From an uncultured Lachnospiraceae bacterium (GTDB lineage: Bacteria > Bacillota > Clostridia > Lachnospirales > Lachnospiraceae): a stretch of 64,000 nt of DNA. A program made the position numbers and the translations under genes. The notes beneath the pieces are model-generated. The model had not been told where the DNA came from and searched no databases. It saw nothing but the letters and a program-made list of their open reading frames with translations. The stretch is taken from contig CADADA010000004.1 of NCBI GenBank assembly GCA_902786515.1, positions 1 to 64,000 on the forward strand, read 5' to 3'. Each line of letters starts with the position of its first letter. Position 1 is the stretch's first letter. Positions 37,719-46,588 of the stretch are shown one piece after another.

Positions 37719-38936
37719 ATGTCAACTGCTGCCATAATTGCAGAATACAACCCTTTTCATACTGGACATATGTTTCAAATACAAAAATTAAAAGAGCTTA
37801 CCGGATGCGATAGTATTATTATCATTATGAGCGGTAATTATGTACAGCGAGGAACTCCGGCCATTTTTGACAAATACACACGTACTAAGATGGCACTGAA
37901 CTGCGGGGCAGATGTAGTAATCGAGCTCCCGGTTTTTTATTCTAATGCAAGCTCTGAGTATTTCGGTTATGGAGCTGTTGATTTAATTCAGCATCTGGGA
38001 TGTGTCGATTATCTTTGTTTTGGATGTGAAACAGATAATGCCCCTCTTTTAAATGAAATATCACGTATATTGGCTGAAGAACCGGAAGACTTTCAAAAAT
38101 GTTTTAAAGAGGCCGTTTCAGATGGTCTGCCATATGCTAAGTGCAAAGAAAAAGCTATACTTTCATGTATTGACGATAGATTCAAAGAAGAAGCTTCAGG
38201 TGTTTTATCAAAACCAAACTGTATTCTTGGAATTGAGTATTTAAAAGCATTAAAAATGTTACATTCATCTATACAGCCGGTTATTATTAAACGAAACTCA
38301 GACTATCATTCCAATGAACTTGGCAATGTTTTTGCATCTTCCTCAGCTATAAGAAATAACATTATAAATGATTTTTCGAAGGCAGAAAACTACATTCCAT
38401 CTCAGATAATTCCTTTATACGGTGGGAGTTATCCTTTGACAGAAGATGATTTTTCAGACTATTTACTTCATAATCTTATTTTTAAAGATTCTTTGGATAG
38501 CTATATGGGAATATCTGCATTTTTAGGAAACAGAATATCAAATTTGACATCATCCTTTACTAATTTCACGGATTTTGCTGACCTGCTATCCGGAAAACAC
38601 ATTACAACCTCCGGTGTAAGACGTGGTTTAATGCATATTATATTGGATATAAAAAAAGAGGATATCATAAATTTTTCCGATTGTGGCACAAACCTCTATA
38701 TAAGGCTGTTAGGTTTTAACAAAGAAAAGGCTCATGTCTTAAAAGAGATAAATGTAAATTCTTCAATTCCGTTTATAAGCAAAATGGCAGACAGCAGGAA
38801 ATTACTTAGCGACAATGCTTATAAAATGTTAATGCACAACGTAAAATGCGATGACCTCTACCGCCTTACGCTGTGCAAAAAATATAATTTAAAAAATGTT
38901 AAAACCGAATTTAATTATGGAATAATTACCGTATAA
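37719..38936 (+). CDS. tmcAL: tRNA(Met) cytidine acetate ligase TmcAL
   Basis: TmcAL (formerly YlbM, DUF795) uses ATP and acetate to form N4-acetylcytidine at the wobble base of elongator tRNA-Met. The 405-residue protein begins with the nucleotidyltransferase segment IIAEYNPFHTGH (with the HxGH motif at 14-17) and MSGNYVQRGTPAIFDK, both diagnostic. The length is normal. GGAAGTG precedes the ATG at 37719. It is convergent with UPF0210 (9 bases between stops) and divergent from GH31. Confidence 0.93.
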   Translation: MSTAAIIAEYNPFHTGHMFQIQKLKELTGCDSIIIIMSGNYVQRGTPAIFDKYTRTKMALNCGADVVIELPVFYSNASSEYFGYGAVDLIQHLGCVDYLCFGCETDNAPLLNEISRILAEEPEDFQKCFKEAVSDGLPYAKCKEKAILSCIDDRFKEEASGVLSKPNCILGIEYLKALKMLHSSIQPVIIKRNSDYHSNELGNVFASSSAIRNNIINDFSKAENYIPSQIIPLYGGSYPLTEDDFSDYLLHNLIFKDSLDSYMGISAFLGNRISNLTSSFTNFTDFADLLSGKHITTSGVRRGLMHIILDIKKEDIINFSDCGTNLYIRLLGFNKEKAHVLKEINVNSSIPFISKMADSRKLLSDNAYKMLMHNVKCDDLYRLTLCKKYNLKNVKTEFNYGIITV

Positions 38937-38944
38937 GAAAACCA

Positions 38945-40309
38945 TTAGTTTTTAAAACTATGTATAGGTGCAGGGATTCTTCCACCTCTGTTCACAAATT
39001 CAGAACATGAGAATGTATTTACAGGCATTATCGGTGCGTATCCTAATAAACCTCCGAATTCTACCACTTCACCTACTCCTTTTCCAATTACCGGTATAAC
39101 TCTTACAGCCGTTGTCTTCTGGTTAATCATACCAATAGCAGCTTCATCTGCTATGATACCGGATATCGTATCTGCTGATGTGTCTCCCGGAATAGCAATC
39201 ATATCAAGTCCTACGGAACAAACACAGGTCATTGCTTCTAGTTTTTCAATAGTAAGTGCTCCTGCATTTACAGCATCTATCATTCCCTGATCTTCGCTGA
39301 CAGGTATGAATGCACCACTTAATCCGCCTACATATGATGAAGCCATTACTCCACCCTTCTTAACCTGATCGTTTAATAACGCCAAAGCCGCCGTAGTACC
39401 CGGAGCACCCGGATGTTCAAGTCCGATAGCTTTTAAGATATCAGCCACACTGTCACCTATTGCCGGTGTAGGAGCAAGTGACAAATCGATTATTCCAAAT
39501 GGTATTCCAAGCCTCTTTGATGCTTCCTGAGCTACAAGTTGTCCAACTCTTGTAATCTTAAATGCTGTCTTTTTGATAGTCTCACACAGAACTTCAAAAT
39601 TTTCTCCTTTTGTCTTTTCAAGAGCTGTCTTTACAACCCCCGGACCGCTGACTCCTACGTTTATAATCGCATCCGCTTCTGTAACGCCATGAAACGCTCC
39701 AGCCATAAACGGATTATCATCAGGTGCATTGCAAAATACAACAAGTTTTGCACATCCAAGACAATCATTTTCTTCTGTGAATTCTGCTGTTTTCTTAACA
39801 ATCTCACCCATTAATTTAACAGCATCCATATTTAATCCCGTCTTTGTAGAACCAACATTAATTGAGCTGCAAACACATTCTGTCACATATAATGCTTCCG
39901 GTATGGAACGAATCAGCAATTCATCCGCCTTTGTCATGCCTTTGCTTACGAGAGCTGAATATCCTCCAAGGAAGTTCACTCCCACTTCTTTTGCTGCCTT
40001 ATCGAGTGTAATTGCGAGTTTAACAAAATCTCCTTCATTCTTGCAGGCAGAGCCGCCGACTATTGCAGCCGGTGTTATAGAAATTCTCTTGTTTACGATT
40101 GGGATACCATACTCTTTCTCGATTTCCTTACCTGTTGCAACTAAATCTTTTGCCTGTGTCGTGATTTTTTTGTATACCTTATCACATACTACATCAATAT
40201 CACTGTCAATACAGTCTAAAAGGCTTATACCAAGTGTTATTGTTCTGACATCAAGATTTTCCTGCTCAATCATTTTATTTGTTTCATTGACTTCAAATAT
40301 ATTTATCAT
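38945..40309 (-). CDS. UPF0210/DUF711 family protein (PFL-like fold)
   Basis: This 454-residue cytoplasmic protein matches the UPF0210 family across its length ([39 protein letters not shown]). A structural relation to the pyruvate formate-lyase fold has been noted, but no reaction is established; the glycine-radical motif is not seen. It follows an ACT-domain gene by 17 bases. This pair is conserved across Firmicutes, suggesting a ligand-controlled enzyme, but its substrate is unknown. Confidence 0.85.
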   Translation of the reverse strand: MINIFEVNETNKMIEQENLDVRTITLGISLLDCIDSDIDVVCDKVYKKITTQAKDLVATGKEIEKEYGIPIVNKRISITPAAIVGGSACKNEGDFVKLAITLDKAAKEVGVNFLGGYSALVSKGMTKADELLIRSIPEALYVTECVCSSINVGSTKTGLNMDAVKLMGEIVKKTAEFTEENDCLGCAKLVVFCNAPDDNPFMAGAFHGVTEADAIINVGVSGPGVVKTALEKTKGENFEVLCETIKKTAFKITRVGQLVAQEASKRLGIPFGIIDLSLAPTPAIGDSVADILKAIGLEHPGAPGTTAALALLNDQVKKGGVMASSYVGGLSGAFIPVSEDQGMIDAVNAGALTIEKLEAMTCVCSVGLDMIAIPGDTSADTISGIIADEAAIGMINQKTTAVRVIPVIGKGVGEVVEFGGLLGYAPIMPVNTFSCSEFVNRGGRIPAPIHSFKN

Positions 40310-40326
40310 GCTTTTACTCCATTCTA

Positions 40327-40599
40327 CTATATACGATGCATACTGTTAAATATTTCTTCCTGCTGTACTTTAATCTGTACGCCAATCTCATCTCCGAGTG
40401 CTGTCATCTCATCTGAAATCTCTCCAAATTTCTTACTTGCATGATTCGCGTCAACTACCATCATCATGTTAAAATAGTCCTGAACAATAGTCTGTGAAAT
40501 ATCTAAAATATTGACATTATTATCCGCAAGATAAGTACATACCTTAGCAATTATTCCAACTGTGTCTTTTCCTACTACTGTTATAATTGTTTTTTTCAT
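40327..40599 (-). CDS. ACT domain protein (UPF0237)
   Basis: This 90-residue protein is one ACT domain ([20 protein letters not shown] at residues 8-27), the fold that binds small ligands, usually amino acids. It resembles GcvR-like regulators but carries a single domain and no DNA-binding part. It lies 17 bases before UPF0210 and after walJ in a likely four-gene operon, so it probably senses a metabolite for its neighbour. Confidence 0.88.
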   Translation of the reverse strand: MKKTIITVVGKDTVGIIAKVCTYLADNNVNILDISQTIVQDYFNMMMVVDANHASKKFGEISDEMTALGDEIGVQIKVQQEEIFNSMHRI

Positions 40600-40628
40600 T
40601 TTATTTCAACCTTTCTAACTCATGTGTA

Positions 40629-41426
40629 TTATAGTTCTACTATATCAGACGGTGTGTCCCGTCTTGCTACCTGTATTTTAAAATCATCTGCCTGATACGG
40701 GTTATCTGCTGTATTTATCTCAAGTCTTACCGTCTCATAAGCTAACATATCATAATTGTTTTCTTTGCTGAGATGCCCCAAAAATACATGATTTAAATTG
40801 TTATGTAATATTCTGCTTAAAAGTCTTCCTGAGTTTTCATTTGATAAATGTCCTTTTTCTCCAAGAATACGTCTTTTCAGAACATAAGGATAGCTGCCTG
40901 CCTCTAACATTCTCACATCATGGTTAGCTTCAAGCAAAAGTCCATTCACACCTTCAAGGTGTGCAATAATATAATCATCATAAATTCCCATATCTGTTGC
41001 TACTGCAACGCTTTTATCCTGATTTCTCACTCTGTAAGCTACAGGATTAGCCGCATCGTGAGAAACCGAGAATGGATTAATCTCTAAATCTTTTATATTA
41101 AATGAAGCATCAGGCAAAATGTCATAATATAATCCTTCTTCAATTTTTCCAAGATGAGGATTATTTTTAACACATTCTATGGTTTCTTTTGTGCTGTATA
41201 TCGGAATGTGATAAGCTCTCGACACAACACCAAGACCGCTTATATGGTCGCTATGTTCATGTGTCACCAATATCGCATCAATATCTTTTAATGACAAATC
41301 CATTCCGTTTAGTCCTGCTTCAATACTTTTTTTGCTAATTCCGGCATCAATAAGGATATGTGTATTCTCCGTACCTACATAAATACAATTTCCACTACTG
41401 CCGCTTGCTATACTTGCAAATCTCAT
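40629..41426 (-). CDS. Metallo-beta-lactamase fold hydrolase, WalJ/YycJ type
   Basis: This 265-residue protein has the metal-binding THEHSDH motif (55-61), the second-site histidine in SVSHDAANP and an aspartate in VATDMGIY, and ends with the GHLSKENN loop. That layout matches YycJ/WalJ, a metallo-beta-lactamase fold 5'-to-3' exonuclease-like protein linked to DNA repair and the Wal system in bacilli. No walK-walR genes are nearby. It is 24 bases downstream of asnB, probably in the same transcript. Confidence 0.85.
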   Translation of the reverse strand: MRFASIASGSSGNCIYVGTENTHILIDAGISKKSIEAGLNGMDLSLKDIDAILVTHEHSDHISGLGVVSRAYHIPIYSTKETIECVKNNPHLGKIEEGLYYDILPDASFNIKDLEINPFSVSHDAANPVAYRVRNQDKSVAVATDMGIYDDYIIAHLEGVNGLLLEANHDVRMLEAGSYPYVLKRRILGEKGHLSNENSGRLLSRILHNNLNHVFLGHLSKENNYDMLAYETVRLEINTADNPYQADDFKIQVARRDTPSDIVEL

Positions 41427-41450
41427 ATAACTCTCCCGGTTTTATCTGAT

Positions 41451-43283
41451 TTAAACAAAATGTTTACGGTACCATAATAAGAACGCATATACCGTCCATA
41501 CTTTTCTTGAGTTATCACGTTTTCCATTATAATGGTCATCCAAAAGTTTTTCCAATTCACCCGTATGGAAGAATTTTTCTGCCTCTTTTGATGTAAGCAT
41601 GTCTTTTACCATATGGTAATATTTGTCTTCCCGTAACCAGTTTCGCACAGGTATAGGAAATCCCAGTTTCTTTCTTTCTGCTGTAATATCCGGCATAAAT
41701 TCATTGGCTGCTTTTCTAAAATACCTTTTAGTCTCATGCTTGTCAACACGATGCTTAACAGGAACCGAAAATGCTACTTTGGCAACTTCCCTGTCAAGGA
41801 ATGGAACCCTTACTTCCAAAGAATGTGCCATGCTCATGGTATCTGCCTTATTCAGGATATCACCCCATAACCATGTATTAATATCTATATATTGCATTTT
41901 TGTAATATCATCTTTATCTCGTACTTTGTCGTACAACGGTTTTGTAATACTTTCAGGAGTATGTTTCTTCTTAGGATTTTTTAGTATTTTGTATACTTCC
42001 TTTGTTCTGAAAATATATGCATTGCCAATATATCTTTCTTCCAAATCCTGTCCGGCTCTTATAATATAATTTTTACCTTTAAATGACATCGGAAGCTTAC
42101 TAAAAGCCTTAGAAAGTCCCCGTCTTACCGGTTTTGGAATCTTGTACATAGGTGCAAGCGCATATGGCGATTTATAAATATTATATCCGCCAAACAGCTC
42201 ATCGGAACCTTCTCCGGACAATACAACTTTAACCTGTTCACTTGCCAATTTACACAGGAAATACAACGCAATGCAGGATGGATCCGAAAGCGGCTCATCA
42301 ACATGGTTCAGAATTACCGGAAGCTCATCAAAAAATTCTTTTGTAGATATAAGCTTACTCTTATTCTTCACTCCCACGTAATCAGATAATGTCTTTGCCA
42401 ATGGTATCTCATTACATCTCGGATAATCAAATCCAACACTGAATGTCTTATCAAGATTACTTCTTGCAACAATATAACTTGAATCAACACCGCCTGACAG
42501 AAAGCCTCCTACTTCTGTATCACTGATTTTGTGTGCTTCAATGGAGTTCTTCATAACATCATTCACCATCTTGACTGCCTCGTCAAATGAAATCGTCTCA
42601 TCCGTATTAAATACAGGCTCCCAATATCTTTCTATTTCAAATTTGCCATCCTTCCACAAAAGGCAATGTGCCGGTGGTAATCTGAATATTCCTTTATAAA
42701 ATGTCTCTTCAAGTATAGAATACTGAAATGACAAATAGCTTTCTAAAGCTTCCTCATTAAGTTCCTTCTTAACTGTCGGGAACTTAAGTATTGATTTTAT
42801 TTCAGAACCAAAGACAAAATCCTTTCCGGTATTAGTATAATATAACGGCTTAATTCCGAATATATCTCTTGCTATAAGCATTTCCTTTTTATTAATATCC
42901 CAGATTGCAAATGCGTACATGCCCCTTAACATCTTAAGAAGTTTTTTTCCGTATTCTTCGTATCCATGCACTAAAACCTCTGTATCCGCATCTGTCTTAA
43001 AGACATGTCCTTTGGTGATTAAATCTTCTTTTATCGTCTGATAATTATATATCTCACCATTAAATGTAACAACAATAGACCCGTCTTCGTTGTACATAGG
43101 CTGTTTTCCATTATTAATTCCAATAATACTCAATCTTCTGAAACCGAGCCCCGCCATATCATCAATATGAGTTCCTGCGTCATCCGGACCCCTGTGTATA
43201 ATAGAATTCATCATTTCGAGCAAATTTTTGCTATATTCCTGTGCTTTTCCTTCTTCAGTAATATATCCCGCAAATCCACACAT
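41451..43283 (-). CDS. asnB: Asparagine synthase (glutamine-hydrolysing)
   Basis: This 610-residue enzyme makes asparagine from aspartate, glutamine and ATP. Cys2 (start MCGFAGYI) is the glutaminase nucleophile, and the N-terminal domain covers about 1-200. The synthetase domain begins with the ATP-binding SGGVDSSYIVARS near 265 and includes LSGEGSDELFGGY. The size fits AsnB. It is the first gene of the asnB-walJ-ACT-UPF0210 group and is divergent from ylbJ. A paralogous role in modifying cell envelope material cannot be excluded. Confidence 0.93.
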   Translation of the reverse strand: MCGFAGYITEEGKAQEYSKNLLEMMNSIIHRGPDDAGTHIDDMAGLGFRRLSIIGINNGKQPMYNEDGSIVVTFNGEIYNYQTIKEDLITKGHVFKTDADTEVLVHGYEEYGKKLLKMLRGMYAFAIWDINKKEMLIARDIFGIKPLYYTNTGKDFVFGSEIKSILKFPTVKKELNEEALESYLSFQYSILEETFYKGIFRLPPAHCLLWKDGKFEIERYWEPVFNTDETISFDEAVKMVNDVMKNSIEAHKISDTEVGGFLSGGVDSSYIVARSNLDKTFSVGFDYPRCNEIPLAKTLSDYVGVKNKSKLISTKEFFDELPVILNHVDEPLSDPSCIALYFLCKLASEQVKVVLSGEGSDELFGGYNIYKSPYALAPMYKIPKPVRRGLSKAFSKLPMSFKGKNYIIRAGQDLEERYIGNAYIFRTKEVYKILKNPKKKHTPESITKPLYDKVRDKDDITKMQYIDINTWLWGDILNKADTMSMAHSLEVRVPFLDREVAKVAFSVPVKHRVDKHETKRYFRKAANEFMPDITAERKKLGFPIPVRNWLREDKYYHMVKDMLTSKEAEKFFHTGELEKLLDDHYNGKRDNSRKVWTVYAFLLWYRKHFV

Positions 43284-43340
43284 TCTTCATCATTCCTTTC
43301 CACGCAATCATATCACAAATATGTATTATGTTGCAATAAT

Positions 43341-43370
43341 TTGTTTTCATATATTAGTTATTTCTATAAT
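43341..43370 (+). promoter_or_regulatory. Promoter just before ylbJ, possibly giving a leaderless mRNA
   Basis: TTGTTT (43341-43346) and TATAAT (43365-43370) are 18 bases apart. The ATG at 43381 lies only ten bases beyond the -10 box, and no ribosome binding site is visible between them. Confidence 0.5.
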
Positions 43371-43380
43371 ATAATATTTT

Positions 43381-44295
43381 ATGATTAAAAAAATTTTATA
43401 TTTAAATGTAATAATATTATTTATACTTGCAATTTTTAATAATAAAATTATATTTACCGGAGCAACTACAGGCATTCATCTCATATTATTCACTATTTTG
43501 CCCTCTATTTTCCCGTTCCTGCTCATTACCGGCATGCTTTCTGCCACAAACGTGATGAAATACACGGGAAGTTTACTGTATCCGGTATTACATAAAGTTC
43601 TCGGTCTGTCCCATGCCGCAGGATATGTCATTGTAATAGGTTTCTTTTGCGGATATCCCGTTGCATCAAAGGTATGCTCAGATCTGGTTCAATCCGGTGA
43701 ACTTACGGTAAATGAAGGAAATTATCTTCTTACATTTATAAACAATCCAAGTCCTTCATTTATTTTCTCATACCTTGCCGGCAGCATTCTGCACAATAGT
43801 TTTAGCAGTTTTAAATTGGCAGTTTCACTGTACATACCGGTAATCCTTACCGCTTTAATCATCAACCCTTTTGTAAGGAGACGTTTTAAATATACCGGAC
43901 AGCATTCAGATAAACACAAGTCAGACAATTGCCTGAATTTTGAGAAAATCATGGATTCATCACTTATTACAATGATTCATATATCAGAATATGTACTGGT
44001 TTTTTCCATCCTGTGTGAATTCACAAAATTAATCCCCTGCAGAATCATTTCTATTATCCTTTCAGGATTATTAGAAATCACTAATGGAACACATGCCGCA
44101 GGTATAAGCACAATGCCATATATCACAAGAAATTATGCCGTTATCTTATTTACATCACTTGGAGGGTTATCCGCATTGTTGCAGGTAAAAAGTGTTATTA
44201 AAAACAGCTCTCTAAGCATTAAATGGTATATTATCGGCAAGCTGTTATCATCATTCATTACACTAATATGTCTCCAAATAGTATTCAACGAATAA
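43381..44295 (+). CDS. YlbJ-like membrane protein (nucleoside recognition/Gate domain)
   Basis: This 304-residue membrane protein has about eight hydrophobic helices and matches YlbJ (LPSIFPFLLITGML, GFFCGYPVASKVCSDL, NNPSPSFIFSYLAG). In spore formers YlbJ is a sporulation protein made in the mother cell; its function as a transporter or gate is not settled. It sits in the ylb neighbourhood near rsmD as in other Firmicutes. No Shine-Dalgarno site is seen; the upstream -10 box is very close. Presence of the gene alone does not prove sporulation. Confidence 0.85.
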   Translation: MIKKILYLNVIILFILAIFNNKIIFTGATTGIHLILFTILPSIFPFLLITGMLSATNVMKYTGSLLYPVLHKVLGLSHAAGYVIVIGFFCGYPVASKVCSDLVQSGELTVNEGNYLLTFINNPSPSFIFSYLAGSILHNSFSSFKLAVSLYIPVILTALIINPFVRRRFKYTGQHSDKHKSDNCLNFEKIMDSSLITMIHISEYVLVFSILCEFTKLIPCRIISIILSGLLEITNGTHAAGISTMPYITRNYAVILFTSLGGLSALLQVKSVIKNSSLSIKWYIIGKLLSSFITLICLQIVFNE

Positions 44296-44325
44296 TAAAC
44301 GTCAGGACAAATGCCTGACGTTTAT
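44295..44325. terminator. Terminator-like hairpin between convergent genes
   Basis: A perfect 12-bp stem (ATAAACGTCAGG and its complement) with a 7-base loop lies between the stops of ylbJ and the coiled-coil gene. It is followed by only short T-runs on either side, so it may work as a bidirectional, weak terminator. Confidence 0.75.
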
Positions 44326-44327
44326 CA

Positions 44328-44978
44328 TCACTCCGTATCCATATTCTCTTCCAGATCCTCTTCATCAAATCCTATTTCCAGATTCTCTGCAAAGTCGTCA
44401 TCTATTCCATTCTGTTCATTTTCTGATTCATTCTCATCCTGAGAAGGATATAATTCGTTCCTATTAGCTACAACAACATCCAGACTCTGATTCAATGACT
44501 TCATGAAATTATCATACTTTATAGTAACATTTTCCATTGTATGAGTGATAATATTCTGAAGGTTGACTAACACATCATCCGTGTACTGCATTGCTCCACT
44601 ACGTATTGTATTTGCATCCTGATTGGCGCTGTCCAATATTTCCTGTGCCTGCGCCTGGGCCTGGGCAACTATGCTGTCTGCTTCCTCATATGCACGAGTC
44701 ATAATCTCATGCTGGCTGATTAACTCTTCTTTTTGTTCATTTGCCTTTTGTAATAATGCATCAGCTTTAGCCTTTGCATCTTTTAATATCGCATCTTTAT
44801 TTGCAATAATTCTTTTATATTTCTTAATCTCATCAGGAGTCTTGAGTCTTAATTCCGATATCAGCTCATCAATCTCCTCTTTATTAACTATAATCTTTGT
44901 ACCATTAGATAACGGCTGAAACTTGCAATTATCTAAATAATCTTCTATCTCTATAATCGTCTGTTCAATCTTACTCAT
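44328..44978 (-). CDS. Coiled-coil protein of the ylb cluster
   Basis: This 216-residue soluble protein is mostly coiled coil (residues 45-150, rich in Ala, Glu, Gln and Lys, with VAQAQAQAQEILDSA) and ends with an acidic tail (about 180-216). It resembles DivIVA or ATP-synthase b-like helical proteins commonly encoded near rsmD and ylbJ in Lachnospiraceae, but no function is known to me. The start at 44978 (MSKIEQTIIE) follows AAAGGA by 11 bases; upstream ATGs have no site. It is 71 bases after rsmD. Confidence 0.7.
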   Translation of the reverse strand: MSKIEQTIIEIEDYLDNCKFQPLSNGTKIIVNKEEIDELISELRLKTPDEIKKYKRIIANKDAILKDAKAKADALLQKANEQKEELISQHEIMTRAYEEADSIVAQAQAQAQEILDSANQDANTIRSGAMQYTDDVLVNLQNIITHTMENVTIKYDNFMKSLNQSLDVVVANRNELYPSQDENESENEQNGIDDDFAENLEIGFDEEDLEENMDTE

Positions 44979-45049
44979 ACTAAGCAACATCCTTTCATGT
45001 ATAATTCCAACCCATATAATATTATCACGTATTTTAAAATAAAACAATC

Positions 45050-45610
45050 CTACATTTTCTCTTTTTGCAGGAAAACATGTTTATTTGTTTTATAAATTTT
45101 CTCTTTTATCATCGTAAACCCAATTTCTTCCAGATAAGACATATCTGTTTGTTTTGAACATTCCGCAATCACGACGGTTTTATTGTCCAAAATATTGCTT
45201 TTCGACAGTAATTTTAAAATATTTTTTTCATGTTCACAATTATATGGAGGATCCATAAAAATATAATCGAAATATTCATTTTTTGAATCAAGTATATTTA
45301 TCGCAGACTCAACTTTCATATTCATTACTTCAGCATTATCCTTTAATTTTGTAAATTCAAGATTATCATTAATACACTTAACCGCCTTTGGATTCATCTC
45401 AACAAAAACGGACTTTCGGGCTCCTCTGCTCAGCGCTTCAATTCCAATCCCGCCACTTCCGCTAAACAAATCTAAAAACCTGCAGCCATACATATCATCG
45501 TGTATCATGTTAAATAAAGTCTCTTTAATACGGTCTGTTGTCGGTCTGGTATCATTACCTTCAATCGTCTTTAATCTCAAACTCTTCGCACTTCCTGCTA
45601 TCACTCGCAT
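45050..45610 (-). CDS. rsmD: 16S rRNA guanine-966 N2-methyltransferase RsmD
   Basis: This SAM-dependent enzyme methylates G966 of 16S rRNA. The 186-residue protein begins MRVIAGSAKS and has the SAM loop DLFSGSGGIGIEALSRGA (46-63) and the catalytic MDPPYN motif near 120. Its length is normal. In most Firmicutes coaD follows rsmD, but here a coiled-coil gene does. Confidence 0.95.
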   Translation of the reverse strand: MRVIAGSAKSLRLKTIEGNDTRPTTDRIKETLFNMIHDDMYGCRFLDLFSGSGGIGIEALSRGARKSVFVEMNPKAVKCINDNLEFTKLKDNAEVMNMKVESAINILDSKNEYFDYIFMDPPYNCEHEKNILKLLSKSNILDNKTVVIAECSKQTDMSYLEEIGFTMIKEKIYKTNKHVFLQKEKM

Positions 45611-45641
45611 ATTGAATCTCCCTGATATAATGTTTTAATAG

Positions 45642-45673
45642 AAAAGCAAGTCTAAAAGAAAAGACTTGCTTTT
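45642..45673 (-). terminator. Intrinsic terminator after cheR
   Basis: On the minus strand AAAAGCAAGTCT pairs with AGACTTGCTTTT (12 bp) around an 8-base loop. The T-rich 3' arm runs on into TATTAAAAC. Confidence 0.72.
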
Positions 45674-45679
45674 ACATCA

Positions 45680-46453
45680 TTATAGTTTCTTGTAGAAAAA
45701 TGATTTTATCGAATCATAATTTAAGTCTCTGTAATTGATTATCTGTTCTGTACTGCCAACAAACAATATTCCACCTTTTTTCAATGAATTATTAAACTTA
45801 CGATATATCTCATTCTTCGCATCATCAGTAAAATAAATCACAACATTTCTACAAACAATCATATCACATCCGGTAGGATAACTGTCCTTTAACAGATTAT
45901 GCTGTTTGAACTCAACTCTGGCCTTCACTTCGTCATTAACCTGATAATTATTGGCTCCAATCTTAGTCATATATTTGTCAACATATTTCTTTGGCAGTCC
46001 TGAAACACTCTTCTGGTTATAAAGACCTGCTCTCGCCTTCTCAAGAACCTGCTTATCAATATCCGTTGCAATAATCTTAATCTGATTCAATGGTAAAAAA
46101 TCAGCTAACGTCATTACCAGCGAATATGGTTCATCCCCGGTTGAACATGCAGCGCTCCATATCTTAAGACTTTTTCCAAACTGGCTTATAAGATATGGAT
46201 ATACTTCTTTTTCAAGATTTCTCCACTGGTCAGGATTTCTGTAAAACTCCGACACGTTAATCGTCAGATAATTTACAAATTCCTCAAATAACTTTGTATC
46301 ACTCTTTAAAGCTGATACATAAGCATCATATCCGGTAAACTTATTCTTTGATATAAGTGCATCAATTCTACGCTTCATCTGGCGCTCCTTGTATGCATTC
46401 AAATCAATACGTGTTAGATCAAATACTTGTTTTTTAAATCCTGTATAATCCAA
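45680..46453 (-). CDS. cheR: Chemotaxis receptor methyltransferase CheR
   Basis: CheR methylates glutamates on chemotaxis receptors using SAM to reset the sensory state. The 257-residue protein has the N-terminal CheR helix bundle and the SAM domain with IWSAACSTGDEPYSLVMTL (about 98-116) and CRNVVIYF near 200. No receptors or other chemotaxis genes are nearby and the gene has its own terminator, so it is monocistronic. It suggests the host is motile, as several Lachnospiraceae are. Confidence 0.92.
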   Translation of the reverse strand: MDYTGFKKQVFDLTRIDLNAYKERQMKRRIDALISKNKFTGYDAYVSALKSDTKLFEEFVNYLTINVSEFYRNPDQWRNLEKEVYPYLISQFGKSLKIWSAACSTGDEPYSLVMTLADFLPLNQIKIIATDIDKQVLEKARAGLYNQKSVSGLPKKYVDKYMTKIGANNYQVNDEVKARVEFKQHNLLKDSYPTGCDMIVCRNVVIYFTDDAKNEIYRKFNNSLKKGGILFVGSTEQIINYRDLNYDSIKSFFYKKL

Positions 46454-46476
46454 AGGTCCTCCTCCTTTAAATTAAC

Positions 46477-46567
46477 GGACTCCCGGAATTCTGATACAAA
46501 AAGATTCCGAGAGTCCATGCTTTATTATGTACTCTCGGAATCCGATACATAAAGATTTAGAGAGTAC
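46477..46567. repeat. Two tandem related hairpins, 52-base period
   Basis: Hairpin one (46477-46516) and hairpin two (46529-46567) share the same design: ACTC-C/T-CGGAAT stems that close around a GATACAxAAAGATT loop. They begin exactly 52 bases apart. They sit between the S1 gene end (46589) and the cheR start. Read on the minus strand they follow the cmk-ispH-S1 operon, so they may serve as tandem terminators or mRNA stabilisers, but no long T-tract is present. Confidence 0.7.
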
Positions 46568-46588
46568 ATTATTATTTCATATCAACAG

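Noticed and set aside
46477-46567. Tandem hairpins as a short CRISPR array
   Set aside because: Only two imperfect units and no cas genes; the repeat is a palindromic stem-loop.
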